From Albula goreensis (taxonomy: Eukaryota > Chordata > Actinopteri > Albuliformes > Albulidae): a DNA stretch of 64,000 bases. Made by a program: the position numbers and the translations under genes. Position 1 is the first letter of the stretch, and each line of letters opens with the position of its first letter. The notes under the pieces are model-generated. The model saw only the letters and a list, made by a program, of their open reading frames with translations. It did no database searches and was not told the DNA's origin. The stretch covers positions 37,884,212 to 37,948,211 of the forward strand of contig CM040746.1 in the NCBI GenBank assembly GCA_022829145.1. The letters are read 5' to 3'. Shown in pieces: positions 49,111 to 60,532 of the stretch.

Positions 49111-51826
49111 AGTTCAGCACTCCTGGTCCTAGGGAGTAGCAGTGTACATCACTTTTGGTTGTTGCAAATTGCACCATTAGCACCTGCGCATGGTGTGCAG
49201 CCAAGCCAGGTGGTTGTGAACGAGATCGTAAAGACGTTCTTTGCTGTGAACAAGTGATCTAGACCTTTTGTAATTTACAAATGAAATGAGAAGAGAAGCT
49301 TTCGCTGCAAATGTGTTTGGGAAACCTGCTTTTGTAAGAGGCATTTAAAGATGTTCATAGCCTTACAAACCTTTCGGGAAATCCATCCTCTGACCAGACA
49401 CTGAAAATAACATTTTAAAGGGTTTGTTTAGCTTTAGCAGAAATGTGACTAAGTATGATTAATACATAATTTTCATATATAACAATAACAATTAGAAATG
49501 TTAAAAACAGAAACAAATCTACCTTTGCAACCGCTGCAGACTAAGCATAGATCCCTATAATACACAATGAATGTGACAGCTCATCTTAACTCCGGCCACA
49601 ACTGTATGTAGAGTACAGTTCTAAAAATACCTGAGGCTGTTTCAGAGAACATTTGGATCTCCAGCAACCTTCCTCATTGACCTACCAGGTGGTAAGCTCA
49701 GTTTCTGTGAAACGAAGCCACAATGTAATCATACGAAGTCACGGCCCAGCTTCATTTTGAGAAATGTCGTGTGCTGGAAAACAGAGTCATGACACAGGCC
49801 GTGTTAGAGTTCTGCTCTAATTGGAATTTTCCCCACTTTTCCTGCTGATAGTCGAAGAAGCGCTGGATGTGAACTGGTACGATCCGGCATGCCAAGCAAC
49901 CAAAAGAAAAGGTGGTACCTATCAAATGGAGCTGTCACAGACACAGACTAAATTTATGTAATTAATTTAAAATCCCCAACCATTTCTAACAAATCCAATT
50001 TGTGGGCTATTTTTGCAGTTGTTATGCTTGCATTCATTAATTCCTCTACCCTCTGCTCTTCCACGTCTTCCACAAACCCCTCAACCCCCATCCACCTTAA
50101 AAATCTCCATCAGGGGATGCACCTCCACCAAGAAATACTTACCTACTCCACTAATCATAAGTCAACTGCCTGATTGGAGGAAAGCTCTGATAAACTATGT
50201 GTAACTAACAGGGTGATATAGATGGGTGACATCAGAATATCTGAAACTTCTACAGCAAGATCTAAAAGAATAAGATCGATCTGCTTTAGCCCTAATAGGG
50301 CCCTCAGCTTAATTCATCAAATCTGAGATTCCATCCAAAACCGTGTGTAGGATCCCAACTAAAATATTCAATGAGTCTGTATATCTCCATTTAACTGTCA
50401 CGCAGATAACATACATACTGTAAGCATTTCCTGGTGCAGAAACATGCCAATTTAGATTTGGTGACTAATGAAAGCTGTCTCCTTCCTAGACAGTTTATAT
50501 TTTTTTGGAGCTAATAAACAGTATACCACCGACCCAGCGACAGTCAAATTTTTAAATGTTCATCTGAACATTTTTTTTATTAGAAAAGAAAACAGATCAA
50601 AATAATAACTCCCTACCTTCTTAGGCAAAGAAAACAAAAAAAAATGCTTCTTCCCATCAAGGTCAACTCACCCAATCAAAATAAATTCTCCACAAAAACA
50701 ACATCTAATTTTCAGTACAGATTATTTTCTTCAAATATAATAAAAGCATAAACATTGGGTTATTCCTCCTTTATCCTTGAATGAGGAGATTGTTTGGTGA
50801 GGATGGTTGTACTAATGATGGCATGCTCTATGAAGCAGAGGACTGCAGAATTCAAGGCTGGACACGTGTTCGATTGTCGATCATGTTTTTGCAGTTATGT
50901 TTTCGCTTTGATTCAGGCTTTGGCTGCAAACCTCACGCATAGTTGTACTTATTTAGGTCTCATAGATTTTATGTCCATTTTCATCAATAGTTTCATCTTT
51001 CCCTCAAAGGAGTGGAGTTTGGTCTCGAGAGCCGTTTCCCTTCAGTGGTAACTGAGTAAACGTCCTTGTTCTACAGAAATATTGATAAAAAGATCTAACA
51101 ACTGTCTAGTGATTCAAACCTTCGGGTGTCTGATTTTTTTATTTATTTATTTTCATGTTGCAGGATAGGCCTGCAGTCCAGTTAACTTTTGCTTGTGACA
51201 CTTATATGCATGTACTACTTTATTTTAATTTATATTATTTAATTATGTTTTGCATTAGACATGCATTGGCAAATTAATTGGATTTGCACATTAAATGTAC
51301 ATTTAATATTGTTATAAAATAAGTAAACCTTATAAAATAAACTTCTGCATGTGACAAAAAAGCCCACAGGTATATGAAACTCCTTTCCTTCAGACAACTC
51401 ATCAGCTGTATATCTGACTACTGTAAGATATGACATAAGGTATATAGCTAGCTGTGCTCAGATCTGATAATCTGTTGGTCACAACGCTCAGCTAAGAACC
51501 ACCCTGACACCAACCTGATCATAAAAAAAACACCTTTTTGCATTTCATCCAGTTCTGTGGAGCCGGCAACTTCCAAGAATATGTCCATCAGTGTGTATGT
51601 AGCTATTGCTCGAGATATCTACTTACAACATGAACTGTTTTTGCCTTTCTTTAATCATTTATTATTTAATATGTATAATCCTATTTATACATTCAAATAT
51701 TAGCATAAACATACATTTATTTCATTCTTCATACAGCCATGCAATTTTCAGTTAGTTTTCCCCCCAGTAGTTATTCGTCATCGCTCCAGTCTTTGATTCT
51801 CTTGTTGTCAGAGGGAGACTGCAGCA
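49111..51826. other. Unique non-coding DNA
   Basis: No gene recognised; C/T-rich 50,010-50,120; AT-rich elsewhere. Confidence 0.45.
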
Positions 51827-51839
51827 GTTGCTAAGCAAC
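51827..51839. promoter_or_regulatory. RFX-like palindrome
   Basis: GTTGCTAAGCAAC has two inverted RFX half-sites (GTTGCT / AGCAAC) with a one-base spacer, one base shorter than the usual X-box centre. It lies in a GC-balanced patch (51,780-51,910). A weak candidate. Confidence 0.25.
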
Positions 51840-53019
51840 AGCAAGCCTGTTTCCCAGCATCTGAGCCTATCACAGGGGAGAGGGAGTATCCTACAGAAGA
51901 GTGCCACAAGTTAACCTTGAGAGAGTATGAGGGTCTGCAACATTAACATTACAGTGTGAATGGTATGCGTTTGCATTGTCATAAATGTATCATTGTATGT
52001 GTTTGATGTACAACTCTCAATTGCTCATGTGCCAAAAATATTACATGATAAATTTATTTCTTATAGTGATGCTTAGCTTTAATACATTTGTGCCTGCATA
52101 AGAGTCATGATGATCATTTCACATTTACCTCCATACTTATCGTTAATGGCTGTCAAATCTGTCAAAGAGTCAAAGTAAGTATCCACTAACACAATGCAGC
52201 AAGTATACATCACAGTGTTTTTGGTTACAAAATGCATGGAAAAACAGATAGCAAAGAGTGCCCAAAAATGTATCTGTGAGCCTGAGTGTGAAAAGATAAA
52301 ATTAAAATTTGACAAAACAGATTACAAAAGAGAGACGAAACAAACGAACAAAAAAACATCAGACCTCTGCAGTCACACAATTTGCTATTGGCAAAAATGA
52401 ATGAGATTTTTAAATTCTCATAATTAGCTCTGTACTGAGAAAGAGTGAAAGATTGAGGGTTCCAGAGAAACAACAAAACTAAAAACCAGGATTTAATAAT
52501 TTCAAAAAATGATAGTTGAGATAAGTTCCAGCAATGTTACATGATCCAATGAAGTTATAATATGAACATTATGACTTAAGATTGCCTACTTCTGTGAGGT
52601 ACATATCCACGTTGCAAATGTGTAACCTTTCAATCGAAGGTCCTGACCTGGCAAACATCTCCTAGTGTTGTCAAATAAGCAACTGTGATTCCATGTGGTG
52701 ACTCTTCAAAATATAAAAGATAACTAGTTTATTCAAGTGACATTAGTTGTTGTAATTTCTTGCCTGTTTTCATGGAATTTTTTTTTGTTAACAGCTGTAT
52801 TTAATGCTTTTATAGCCTCTTTAACAATATTTATGTCCTTCACTACACAGTAAAAAAAAGCAAATAGCCCAATCAGTTTTAATGTTCTTTTATGTCTGGT
52901 TGGGTGACAAAATCTTCAAATTTAAGTGCCCAGGAGAGGGCTGATGATGCTGCAGTAAGCTGCTGTACGATACTTTGATGCACTTTCGAATGGAATGGTA
53001 TACTTTCGAGACAAGGCCC
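51840..53019. other. Unique AT-rich DNA
   Basis: No gene recognised. A CTCF-like partial CCAGGAGAGGGC lies near 52,930. Confidence 0.45.
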
Positions 53020-53319
53020 GTGTGTGTCATCCGAAATCAGCTATTTACCCCGTCTGAACTCTGTTTCCAAGCTGCCATATTCCTCCATTTCCTCCAGTGC
53101 AGGGGATTCTGGGCCCACACTGGCAGAGAGCCCGCGACTTTGTTTGAGTCCAGAAATATGTGAAGGACAGTCCTACCCTCAGCCGAAGCAGAACCCTTTA
53201 AAATCCTATTTGAGGCAGAGTTCTTCACACCATTTTTCAAAGAGCTCCTTTCAGATTCTTGAGCCCCTTCTGAATCTAGTTTCCTTTTTTGAATCAGTAT
53301 TCCTCATTTGAAATGAAGG
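53020..53319 (+). other. Ser/Pro-rich open frame before a splice donor (uncertain)
   Basis: A frame open from 53,024 to 53,311 (95 codons from a GTG; rich in Ser and Pro, with no recognised domain) closes just before ATGAAG-GTGAGT at 53,313, a good donor. It could be a 5' UTR exon with a 2-codon start (M-K) or chance. No promoter element is evident. Confidence 0.12.
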
Positions 53320-55013
53320 TGAGTGTCACACCGTCTTTATATAATTTGAGCTCATACACTTATTACATATATATATATATATATTCTGTATGTCATTTTA
53401 TTCATATTAGCTAGACCACAGATCTACTGTATTGCATTTTTCAGAAGTGTTCAAAGTGTCCACCTCTTGGTAAAACTGTAGTTATATCAATAACACACCT
53501 GGACAGCTGTAGCTGCACTCTCTGAGCAGAATAACCCAGATACCTGGTTCAGCTCTCCTACCAGGCTAGAAGGCACACCTGGAACTCTCCAGTCTCCACT
53601 GACCGGACTGATAACAGTAATATACTCCAAGCTGTAACCCATTTAATGAGACTGCTTGGTGCTAGGCAGAAGCAGATGGACTCCCTCTCTGAACTGGGAT
53701 GTTTTCTTGCTGTCCTTGCTGTCACCTTTGGCTTGCTTTGTGGGCGTCTCAGGTCAATAATATATGTAATGCTGCTTTGTAACTATTAAAAAAAAAAAAT
53801 TTAAATTAAACAGAATTTAATGAATTTAAGGATGAGGAGAGCAACTCTGTAATGTGTCATAGATGAGGCTGATTCTCTCACATTGTATTTTTATCACAAA
53901 CATCCAAAACTCTATTCTCTTACCTTCCCTGAGACCGCATAGGGAATGGCCACATTCTCTCCCTTCCGTAAGTGAGTTTCAGCTGCTCGGCAAGTGACGG
54001 CTAAGCAATTACACAGCGTAAAATAATCTGCATTTGTTCACAAATTTTGCAAACAAAGGTGCTTCTAAAGCAAAGGTTAATTTGTACCGTAAGCAGACCT
54101 GGCCATTTTAGGGATATTGCCTGCCTGGTTTCTAACTTGTTCTCACTCATATTTTAGCTACATTATATCTTTTTATCTTAAAATATGATGCAGTCAAAAT
54201 CACAGAGGATGCACACACCATCCTATGACACTAATGGAGATTTGCTTTTGTCCATGTCAGCATCTGTTTATGTCAGTAACATGAGTATGCTATAGGGCCA
54301 CAGTGAGCGGGGAAGTGCTCTCTAACAAGGCTACTTGTTAACTCACCGGTCTGAGATACACATCAATATCTCTGCGGTGGCACATGCCATCGGTCTTCAT
54401 GCCAAGTGACGTCTCTCCTGTCCTGCACTCCAAATTCACAAAGCCTTCAAAGGTGACCCCCCACACCCTTCCTCCAACACCCCCAGCCCCCCTGCCATGC
54501 TGATAGGTAGCTGAATTTCCTGCCAGTGTAATATATCTCCCATAATTCGGCGGTGGGGTTTAATATCTATGCATGAATAGCTATGGCGTATAAAGAAAAG
54601 AAGAACTTAAAGAAAAAATGCACATTTTCCATAAATTTAAGATGTAATCACAAGTGCGGTGATGTTCAGTACCGTGATATCTACCCAGTTTTCCTTTTCT
54701 CTCTCCTATATAACATTATGCAAGACAATCTAATTAGCTTGAAAATGTACAAAGAAATCTCTGTGAGCACAGTCTTCAATAGTAAGGATTTTCTAAGTGT
54801 ATTCATATGAAAAATTTCAGTTCTTTTATTAATTGAGGATCCTTCTATAACCTATAGTTTTATAATTGTAGGAGCATGAAGGCCTGGGTCAACCAATCCA
54901 AGAGGGTGCTATTGATATATTATGGAGATATATGAAACTTCAAATGGGTGAGTAAAAAGATAAATTTTTCGCTAAAATATGGGAAAAAAAGCCCTGGTAT
55001 CCATGACCTTTGT
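53320..55013. other. Unique non-coding DNA
   Basis: A short (TA)n at 53,367-53,385. The rest is AT-rich and unrecognised. Confidence 0.5.
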
Positions 55014-55225
55014 TTATTACATTATCATCATTTAGCTGATGCTTTTATCCAAAGTGACTTACAGTTGATTATGCTAACCAAGGGCCAATCCTCCCTGGGA
55101 GTAAGGTGGGGTTGAGGGCCTTGCTCAAGGGCCCAACAGCAATGCTGTGGCTAGACTGGGGCTTGAACCACCAACCTCTGGAGTCCCAGTCATTTACCTT
55201 AGCCACTAAACTACAGGCTGCCCCG
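55014..55225 (-). mobile_element. tRNA-derived SINE (antisense, near full length)
   Basis: From the left: the tail CATTTAGCTGATGCTTTTAT and CCAAAGTGACTTACAG, then GGGCCTTGCTCAAGGGCCCA, TGTGGCTAGACTGGGGC and the reversed box B TTGAACCACC near 55,163. It ends with TTAGCCACTAAACTACAGGC from the tRNA head. Same family as 13,394, opposite orientation, better preserved. Confidence 0.85.
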
Positions 55226-55303
55226 TTTATAAAGTTTGATTTTAAGCTCTGGGCTTCCTTTTTCAGGGGGAAGTAGTAGGCATAAACGCATCAAAAGCAA
55301 TGT
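55226..55303. other. Spacer between repeats
   Basis: Unique; nothing recognised. Confidence 0.5.
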
Positions 55304-55930
55304 TCAAGTCAAGTCAAGAAGGCTTTATTGTCATTCTTGCCACACATTTCTATGTGTACAGTAGAATGAAATTATGTTTCCCAGGTCCCCAGCGCAACAT
55401 TTAAAATATGCATCATGAAGTCCTCAGTGTTGGGTGGACTAGAGATACCAAAATTCAGCCTGTGCAGTTGAAACGTACGTAATGTACAAAACTATAAAAA
55501 TACTACGCTGAACTGTATACAACACTATAAGACAATAATACAACAAATACACTGAATGCACAATATACACCATAGACACATTTTTTACAATATCGCTACA
55601 GACAGAACACAGGACAAGACACTGTGTAGACAAGGAGGTATGATTCAGACAGTATTGAATACAGCGCTGAAACACAATGTATTATATGAGGTATACGTAC
55701 GTCAGGCCCTCAGTAGAGAGAGTGCAAGTCTTCGGATAAAGTGTCTGTGCAGAGACAGTAAAGTGGCTAGTGCCTGGTGTTTGGAAGGAGACCAGGCGGA
55801 CAGGGTCGTCTGATTGTTCAGAGTTCTGACAGCTTGGGGGAAGATGCTATTGTTTAGTCTTGTAGTCCCGTTCCTCACTGCGTTCTCCCTCTTCACGTGT
55901 GTGAGGCCTTCTATACCAGACCCGTATGAT
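55304..55930. mobile_element. Dispersed teleost repeat, class undetermined
   Basis: It opens with AAGTCAAGTCAAGAAGGCTT, then TATTGTCATTCTTGCC and GTACAGTAGAATGAAATTA. It ends with CAGAGTTCTGACAGCTTGGG, GGAAGATGCTATTGTTTAG and CTTGTAGTCCCGTTCCTCAC. These two word groups ('tttattgtcatt...gaatgaaat' and 'gttcagagttctgacagc...ggaagaagctgtt') bracket a repeat common in fish genomes. No protein domain is seen in either direction. Confidence 0.55.
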
Positions 55931-56078
55931 GATAAGACCATAAGACCCAGAGCTCATGCAAGGGGCCATAAAACACAGTGCATATGTATGATTGTGTGGG
56001 CTCTCCGCTGAGAGGATCTGTGTTCATCCTGCCGCCCTCCAGCAGAAACGCTGCGGCGGCGTCGCACAGTGTGGGCAC

Positions 56079-56201
56079 TCAGACCACTGAAATTGCTCTG
56101 GCAGGCCAGCCATGCGGCTCCAGGACGAGGACTTCAGGGCGGAACACAGCGTATCTGCCCAGGAGGCCCTGCCTGCTGCTCTGGGCTTCAGCTCTCTTCA
56201 G
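56079..56201 (-). CDS. Possible minus-strand terminal exon (unproven)
   Basis: On the minus strand a strong acceptor-like stretch (CTCCTATCCCTCCTTCAG) precedes a frame that reads LKRAEAQSSRQGLLGRYAVF and continues RPEVLVLEPHGWPARAISVV to a TGA at 56,081-56,079. The DNA is GC-rich with CpGs, unlike its flanks. The same frame runs open upstream into the 48-bp minisatellite. I recognise no family. The alternative is chance openness of GC-rich DNA. Confidence 0.12.
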   Translation of the reverse strand: MKRAEAQSSRQGLLGRYAVFRPEVLVLEPHGWPARAISVV

Positions 56202-56265
56202 CTGAAGGAGGGATAGGAGTTCAGTTTCAATTATAAGGCTTTCCAAGTTGAAATGTTTTTTTTTC

Positions 56266-56909
56266 TGTTGGAACAGTACCTTAACAGGATGCAGACTGTG
56301 GGGCCCATCCACACACTGAAGCAGTGCCTTAACAGGATGCAGACTGTGGGGCCCATCCACACACTGGAACAGTGCCTTAACAGGATGCAGACTGTGGGGT
56401 CCATCCACACACTGGAGCAGTGCCTTAACAGGATGCAGACTGTGGGGCCCATCCACACACTGGAACAGTGCCTTAACAGGATGCAGACTGTGGGGCCCCT
56501 CCACACACTGGAACAGTGTCTTAACAGGATGCAGACTGTGGGGCCCATCCACACACTGGAACAGTGCCTTAACAGGATGCAGACTGTGGGGCCCATCCAC
56601 ACACTGGAACAGTGCCTTAACAGGATGCAGACTGTGGGGTCCATCCACACACTGGAGCAGTGCCTTAACAGGATGCAGACTGGAACAGTGGGGACTGTGG
56701 GGCCCATCCACACACTGGAACAGTGCCTCCACACACTGGAACAGGATGCAGACTGTGGGGTGCCCAGACTGTGGGGCCCCTCCACACACTGGAAAAGTGT
56801 CTTAACAGGATGCAGACTGTGGGGCCCCTCCACACACTGGAACAGTGCCTTAACAGGATTCAGACTGTGGGGCCCATCCATACACTGGAACAGTGCATTA
56901 ACAGGATGA
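56266..56909. repeat. 48-bp minisatellite, about 13 copies
   Basis: Units begin TTAACAGGATGCAGACTGTG and continue GGGCCCATCCACACACTGG and AACAGTGCC. Regular starts occur every 48 bp from 56,281 to 56,665. One scrambled stretch lies at 56,665-56,801, and regular units resume at 56,802, 56,850 and 56,898. The period is 16 codons and no unit carries a stop in several frames, so frames stay open for over 200 codons on both strands (plus frame repeat LNRMQTVGPIHTLEQC; minus frame repeat VKALFQCVDGPHSLHP). Unit differences include amino-acid changes (P to S, I to L), so there is no sign of coding constraint. Each unit can fold a TGTGG/CCACA hairpin. Confidence 0.96.
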
Positions 56910-57361
56910 GCCACAATACAACCCTAATAGTACTAACAAGTCCCCCATTTTAAAAGTGCATATGTAATAAATGGCAGTAATATTTGTATGCTTATGAAAA
57001 TGTATGCAAACTTCATAATCCGCAAAGAGAAGTACGGAGTAGTGCGGGGCGCTTTAATTTTGGGGAGGCTGAGCTCCAGCGTACAGAGAGTGCCGTCTGC
57101 CTCAAAAGCAAAGCAGCACCGCCGGCAGCACCGTCTCAATCAGGGGCACACTCAATTATTGAATGAGCATTTGGCACGATGAAGGCAAGATGGAGGTCAG
57201 CTTTATCCAAGGCACAGAAAATGAAAAAGCCCCTCCCCTCCGCGGAGGTCATTACTACAGGTGGCGTAATCTGGAGAGGAAAAACGAGGATCATCCCACA
57301 GAGGGGCCAGCTTTCAGACAGAGAGCGACAGTCATCTGGAGACATCAGCCGGCTCTGTGTC

Positions 57362-57363
<2 letters not shown>
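56910..57363. other. Unique non-coding DNA
   Basis: GC-balanced at 57,030-57,350, with no recognised gene. Overlapping frames on both strands extend into the GT array and are dominated by it. Confidence 0.45.
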
Positions 57364-57441
<78 letters not shown>

Positions 57442-57572
57442 TGTGTGTGTGTTCTGTTTGTGTGTGTGTGTGTGTCTCTGTTTGTGTGTGAGTGTGTGTG
57501 TCTCTGTTTGTGTGTGTGTGTTGTGCGTGTGCGAGTGCATGTGTGCATGTGTGCTTGTGCATATATATATAT
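57364..57572. repeat. Compound (GT)n array
   Basis: About 40 GT units, then GT runs with repeated interruptions GTCTCTGTTTGTG, ending with a GCATGT segment and a short (TA)n. Confidence 0.96.
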
Positions 57573-57856
57573 ATAGACAGGTCAGGCACCCCTAACAATA
57601 AACTATATCCTGAACTGTCACACACTGTCTAACATCTGTAGTGTTTTTGTGTTATTTTACATAGTTATAAGAAAGAAGCAGAGAATCCTTCCAAAGCAGA
57701 TGCTCTGCCTTCCCTGTGAACGCTTTTGCCCTGGAATGAAGCTGAGTTGCAGAAACATTCTGTGGGTTGAAATGTCCTATTGTGACAGTGAACAGAGGTT
57801 AAACAGGGTTTTATTGCCATATTCTCACATTCTGGTCTCTGTCAGCCCTTTTGGTC
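57573..57856. other. Unique non-coding DNA
   Basis: No gene recognised. Confidence 0.45.
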
Positions 57857-58276
57857 CCCTAAAACAGTGACTGAAAACCAATCCAACTGACTTTAGTCTT
57901 TCTAAGAGAATATGATATTCAATCGAAATTGACTTTAGTCTCCTTAAGACTGACTGTGATTTAATCAAAATAGACTCTAGTCTCTTTAAGAGTGTATTTA
58001 TTTTGATGAAAATGGACTTCAGTCTTTTTAGGCATGTGCAATTCAATCAAAATGGACTCTAATTTAATGGACATTCTTTATCATTAAAATAACACAATAC
58101 AAAGGGCGTGTTTGCTTGTCTCCAAAAAATATGACATAAAATAACATTGTGATATAAAGCCTGTTTTGATTGAATTGCATGCACCCTTATGAATGTCTAA
58201 TTTCAATTTTGATTGAATTACAATTGAATTCATCGACTAAAGTCAGTTTGATTGGTTTGCAGTCACTGTTTGAGGG
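57857..58276. mobile_element. 420-bp hairpin element with internal 42-bp repeats
   Basis: The left arm (57,857-57,898) starts CCCTAAAACAGTGACTG and ends CTGACTTTAGTC. The right arm (58,235-58,276) is its reverse complement with 39 of 42 positions matching. Directly inside the left arm lie four tandem units of 42, 42, 42 and 40 bp (57,889-58,054), each starting GACTnnAGTC and ending in an ATTCAATCRAAAT-like word. A second, nested inverted pair (GCAATTCAATCAAAAT at 58,038; ATTTTGATTGAATT-type words at 58,164 and 58,206) would extend the stem. No coding frame. Best read as a non-autonomous DNA transposon; target duplication and family not determined. Confidence 0.75.
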
Positions 58277-59189
58277 AACAGATCCTAAAAGGATTTATTG
58301 AATTTGATTCAATTCCAACTAGTGTATCTACAAACCCCATTCATTTGAATATTATTAAGTAAGTAATGATGTGTCCTTGGACAGTGGAATATCTGGGAGA
58401 CATTAATAATGCTTGAGGGGAAATTCCAAGGACATGAAACTACTTTGGCCCATTTGTCCCACAGACCATGGAGAAACCCTGTCTTCAGAGCTGATATATA
58501 CAGTCTGTGGCTACAGCTGCTGAATGTCATAGAGCAGACAGCCTGACATTTTAAAGTGTTTCTTTCCATTCATGTTCCCAAGCAAAGCCCAGTCAATGAA
58601 ATACTGGGAACAATGGAAATCAAATATATGAAAAAAATCCATCCAATGTATACATATCTGAACACATGTTCAGTTTGTTAATCTCCACACCCATTAAAAA
58701 AAGGTGCTAGAAAGTGCAGTGTGGTCCAAACCTTGAATCCTGCTGAGGGTTCAGGTGAGTATGCTCGCATGCCTCTGGAGTATAATGCTATACTTTACAC
58801 TACTACTGTCATCATCATCATCATCATGAGTTATGATGTAAAATACAAAATTAAAATTGTATATTTTATATTAAAAATCATCTGAATGAGAGAGTATTGT
58901 ACATTGATGTCAAATGTCTTTTGGGATATTGGAAATTGATGCTTTAAAAGATAGAGGATCAGTAGATTGGTGCAGTAAGATATATTATGTTAATTTATAC
59001 TATGTACATTGTGCCCTTAGAGTAAAAAGATTAGACTTTATGTTTCAGAAATTGAAACCATTTAAATACTTGAAGCGGTCGTTTGCTTCAGTTCTTCCAA
59101 AGTGGATGACAGCGCTCTGGATCTAGTAAGACCTAATATTTGTCTGAGCTAATATTTGAGGCTGTAGAACTGAACTTTGCCTTAAGAGT
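58277..59189. other. Unique AT-rich DNA
   Basis: A short (CAT)n at 58,808-58,828; no gene. Confidence 0.5.
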
Positions 59190-59560
59190 ACAGTTTGGCT
59201 CGTGCCACAGAAAATAAATCCCGTCTTTTATAACTTCTTAGTCTGCCGATTTCTCTGCGGAGGTTTACATGCACTCTGTAGCAGGCAATTGAAAGGATGG
59301 GCGGGTCCCTCATCATGCATAAACAAAAATGTGCCATTTTTAGATGAGCGGGAAAAAAAATATGGATTCTAAAAATAGTAACATGATAAACACGGCGGTG
59401 ACTGTCAGCGGGTCGTGCGTCCTCAGCTCTCTGAGACGAGCACATGATTTTACTCCAGGCCAAATGAATTACGCGGCGCATGCAAATACATCAACGTTAT
59501 TCAGCTGCTGCGACATTTTCTCACTTCGGTACATGTCCAACTAATAATTTATCAATGGCT
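59190..59560. promoter_or_regulatory. Motif-dense enhancer candidate
   Basis: In about 260 bp: ATGCATAAACAAA (59,315-59,327; forkhead and POU-like), a perfect MEF2 site CTAAAAATAG (59,369-59,378), CTCTGAGACGAGC, octamer ATGCAAAT (59,480-59,487), E-box CAGCTGCTG near 59,504, then ACTAATAATTTATC and TTAATTAAAA (homeodomain) just beyond. Several CpGs survive in an otherwise CpG-poor region. There is no repeat signature and no coding frame. This is the strongest regulatory candidate in the window, inferred from motif density. Confidence 0.45.
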
Positions 59561-60049
59561 TTAATTAAAATGCTTCTTTTAAGCAATTCCCTGCAGACAA
59601 AAAAAAAAAAAAAAAACCTCAATCAATTATGGTCTAATTGGAATATGGTGTTGAACACAAGAATAAATGATACATTAAACAGATGAAAAATGTTAAAAAT
59701 GTTAAAATGTGAAAGATAAAAATGTTTATAGTAAAGAAAGCAACATATAATGATAGCACATTATAAAGGTGAAACTGTCCTTAAAGGAAAGGACAGTTCA
59801 ATATTTTACAGTTCAATAAGGACAGTTCAATATTTTCACCAATCAGTCTGTGCACAAGAAATGTTTATTTGCGAAGCATATGTTCATCCTGAAAGTGGTG
59901 ACTGGACAAAAGAGCCTTGTTGTTGTAAGTTTAAGAGCGATTAATTCATTCTCATTCTGAGAAATGATATCATTAATGATGTGTGATGTGTTATGGAGAT
60001 TATGAAGGTCAGTGGGCAGCAGGGTAGTGTGATGGTTTTATAACCCTTG
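59561..60049. other. AT-rich DNA with a small duplication
   Basis: An A18 run lies near 59,600-59,617. GGACAGTTCAATATTTT is tandemly duplicated at 59,792-59,835. No gene. Confidence 0.5.
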
Positions 60050-60240
60050 TGTTCTAATGAAAATTAGGCTTTACTTCCTCATTGTTTGGGGTCCCACAGA
60101 CCCCAGTGCTATACATGCATATATAACAGTTAAAAGTTAGACATCAACCACTTTTTTTTTTCTCAGGTCTCTTTCGCTTCTGGCCAAATTACAACCCAAC
60201 TGACAGAACATTTGAGGTCTGTGAGACCCCAAACAGAACC
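60050..60240. mobile_element. MITE fragment with TTTGGGGTCYCACAGACC arms
   Basis: TGTTTGGGGTCCCACAGACC (60,084-60,103) is mirrored by GGTCTGTGAGACCCCAAACA near 60,217-60,236, one difference in 20. The left edge AACCCTTGTGTTCT resembles termini of fish piggyBac-like repeats. The outer right end is not recognised. Confidence 0.5.
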
Positions 60241-60399
60241 AATGTGAGTTTTTCTTTAGTGGACATCTGAAACATGCCATTGGTAAAAAAATGAGGACAC
60301 ATCATGAAGTATCAAGCTGATAAAACAGTGTATGTTTAGTGTATGTTTTTTGAGGTGTTAAAGACCTCAAAACAGAATTTGAAGATGAGGGTGAAGCTC

Positions 60400-60532
60400 G
60401 TAACTCAAGGATAGAGGTGTCATTTCGCAGGTAGGCTGCTGCCATTGTACTCTTCAGCAAGGTACTTCACCAGCACTGGTAAACCGCCAGCAATACAATA
60501 AAATGCATAAATGCAATGTACTTGTAAGCAAT
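60400..60532 (+). mobile_element. SINE fragment (sense)
   Basis: A degenerate box B region (AGGTGTCATTTCGCAGG) is followed by the body TGTACTCTTCAGCAAGGTAC and TTCACCAGCACTGGTAAACC, then ATACAATAAAATGCATAAATG. Same family as the copy at 20,178; the tail is lost. Confidence 0.55.

Noticed and set aside
55304-56230. LINE reverse transcriptase remnant
   Set aside because: No reverse transcriptase motif (such as the YADD-type core) is visible in any frame; only dispersed-repeat words are.
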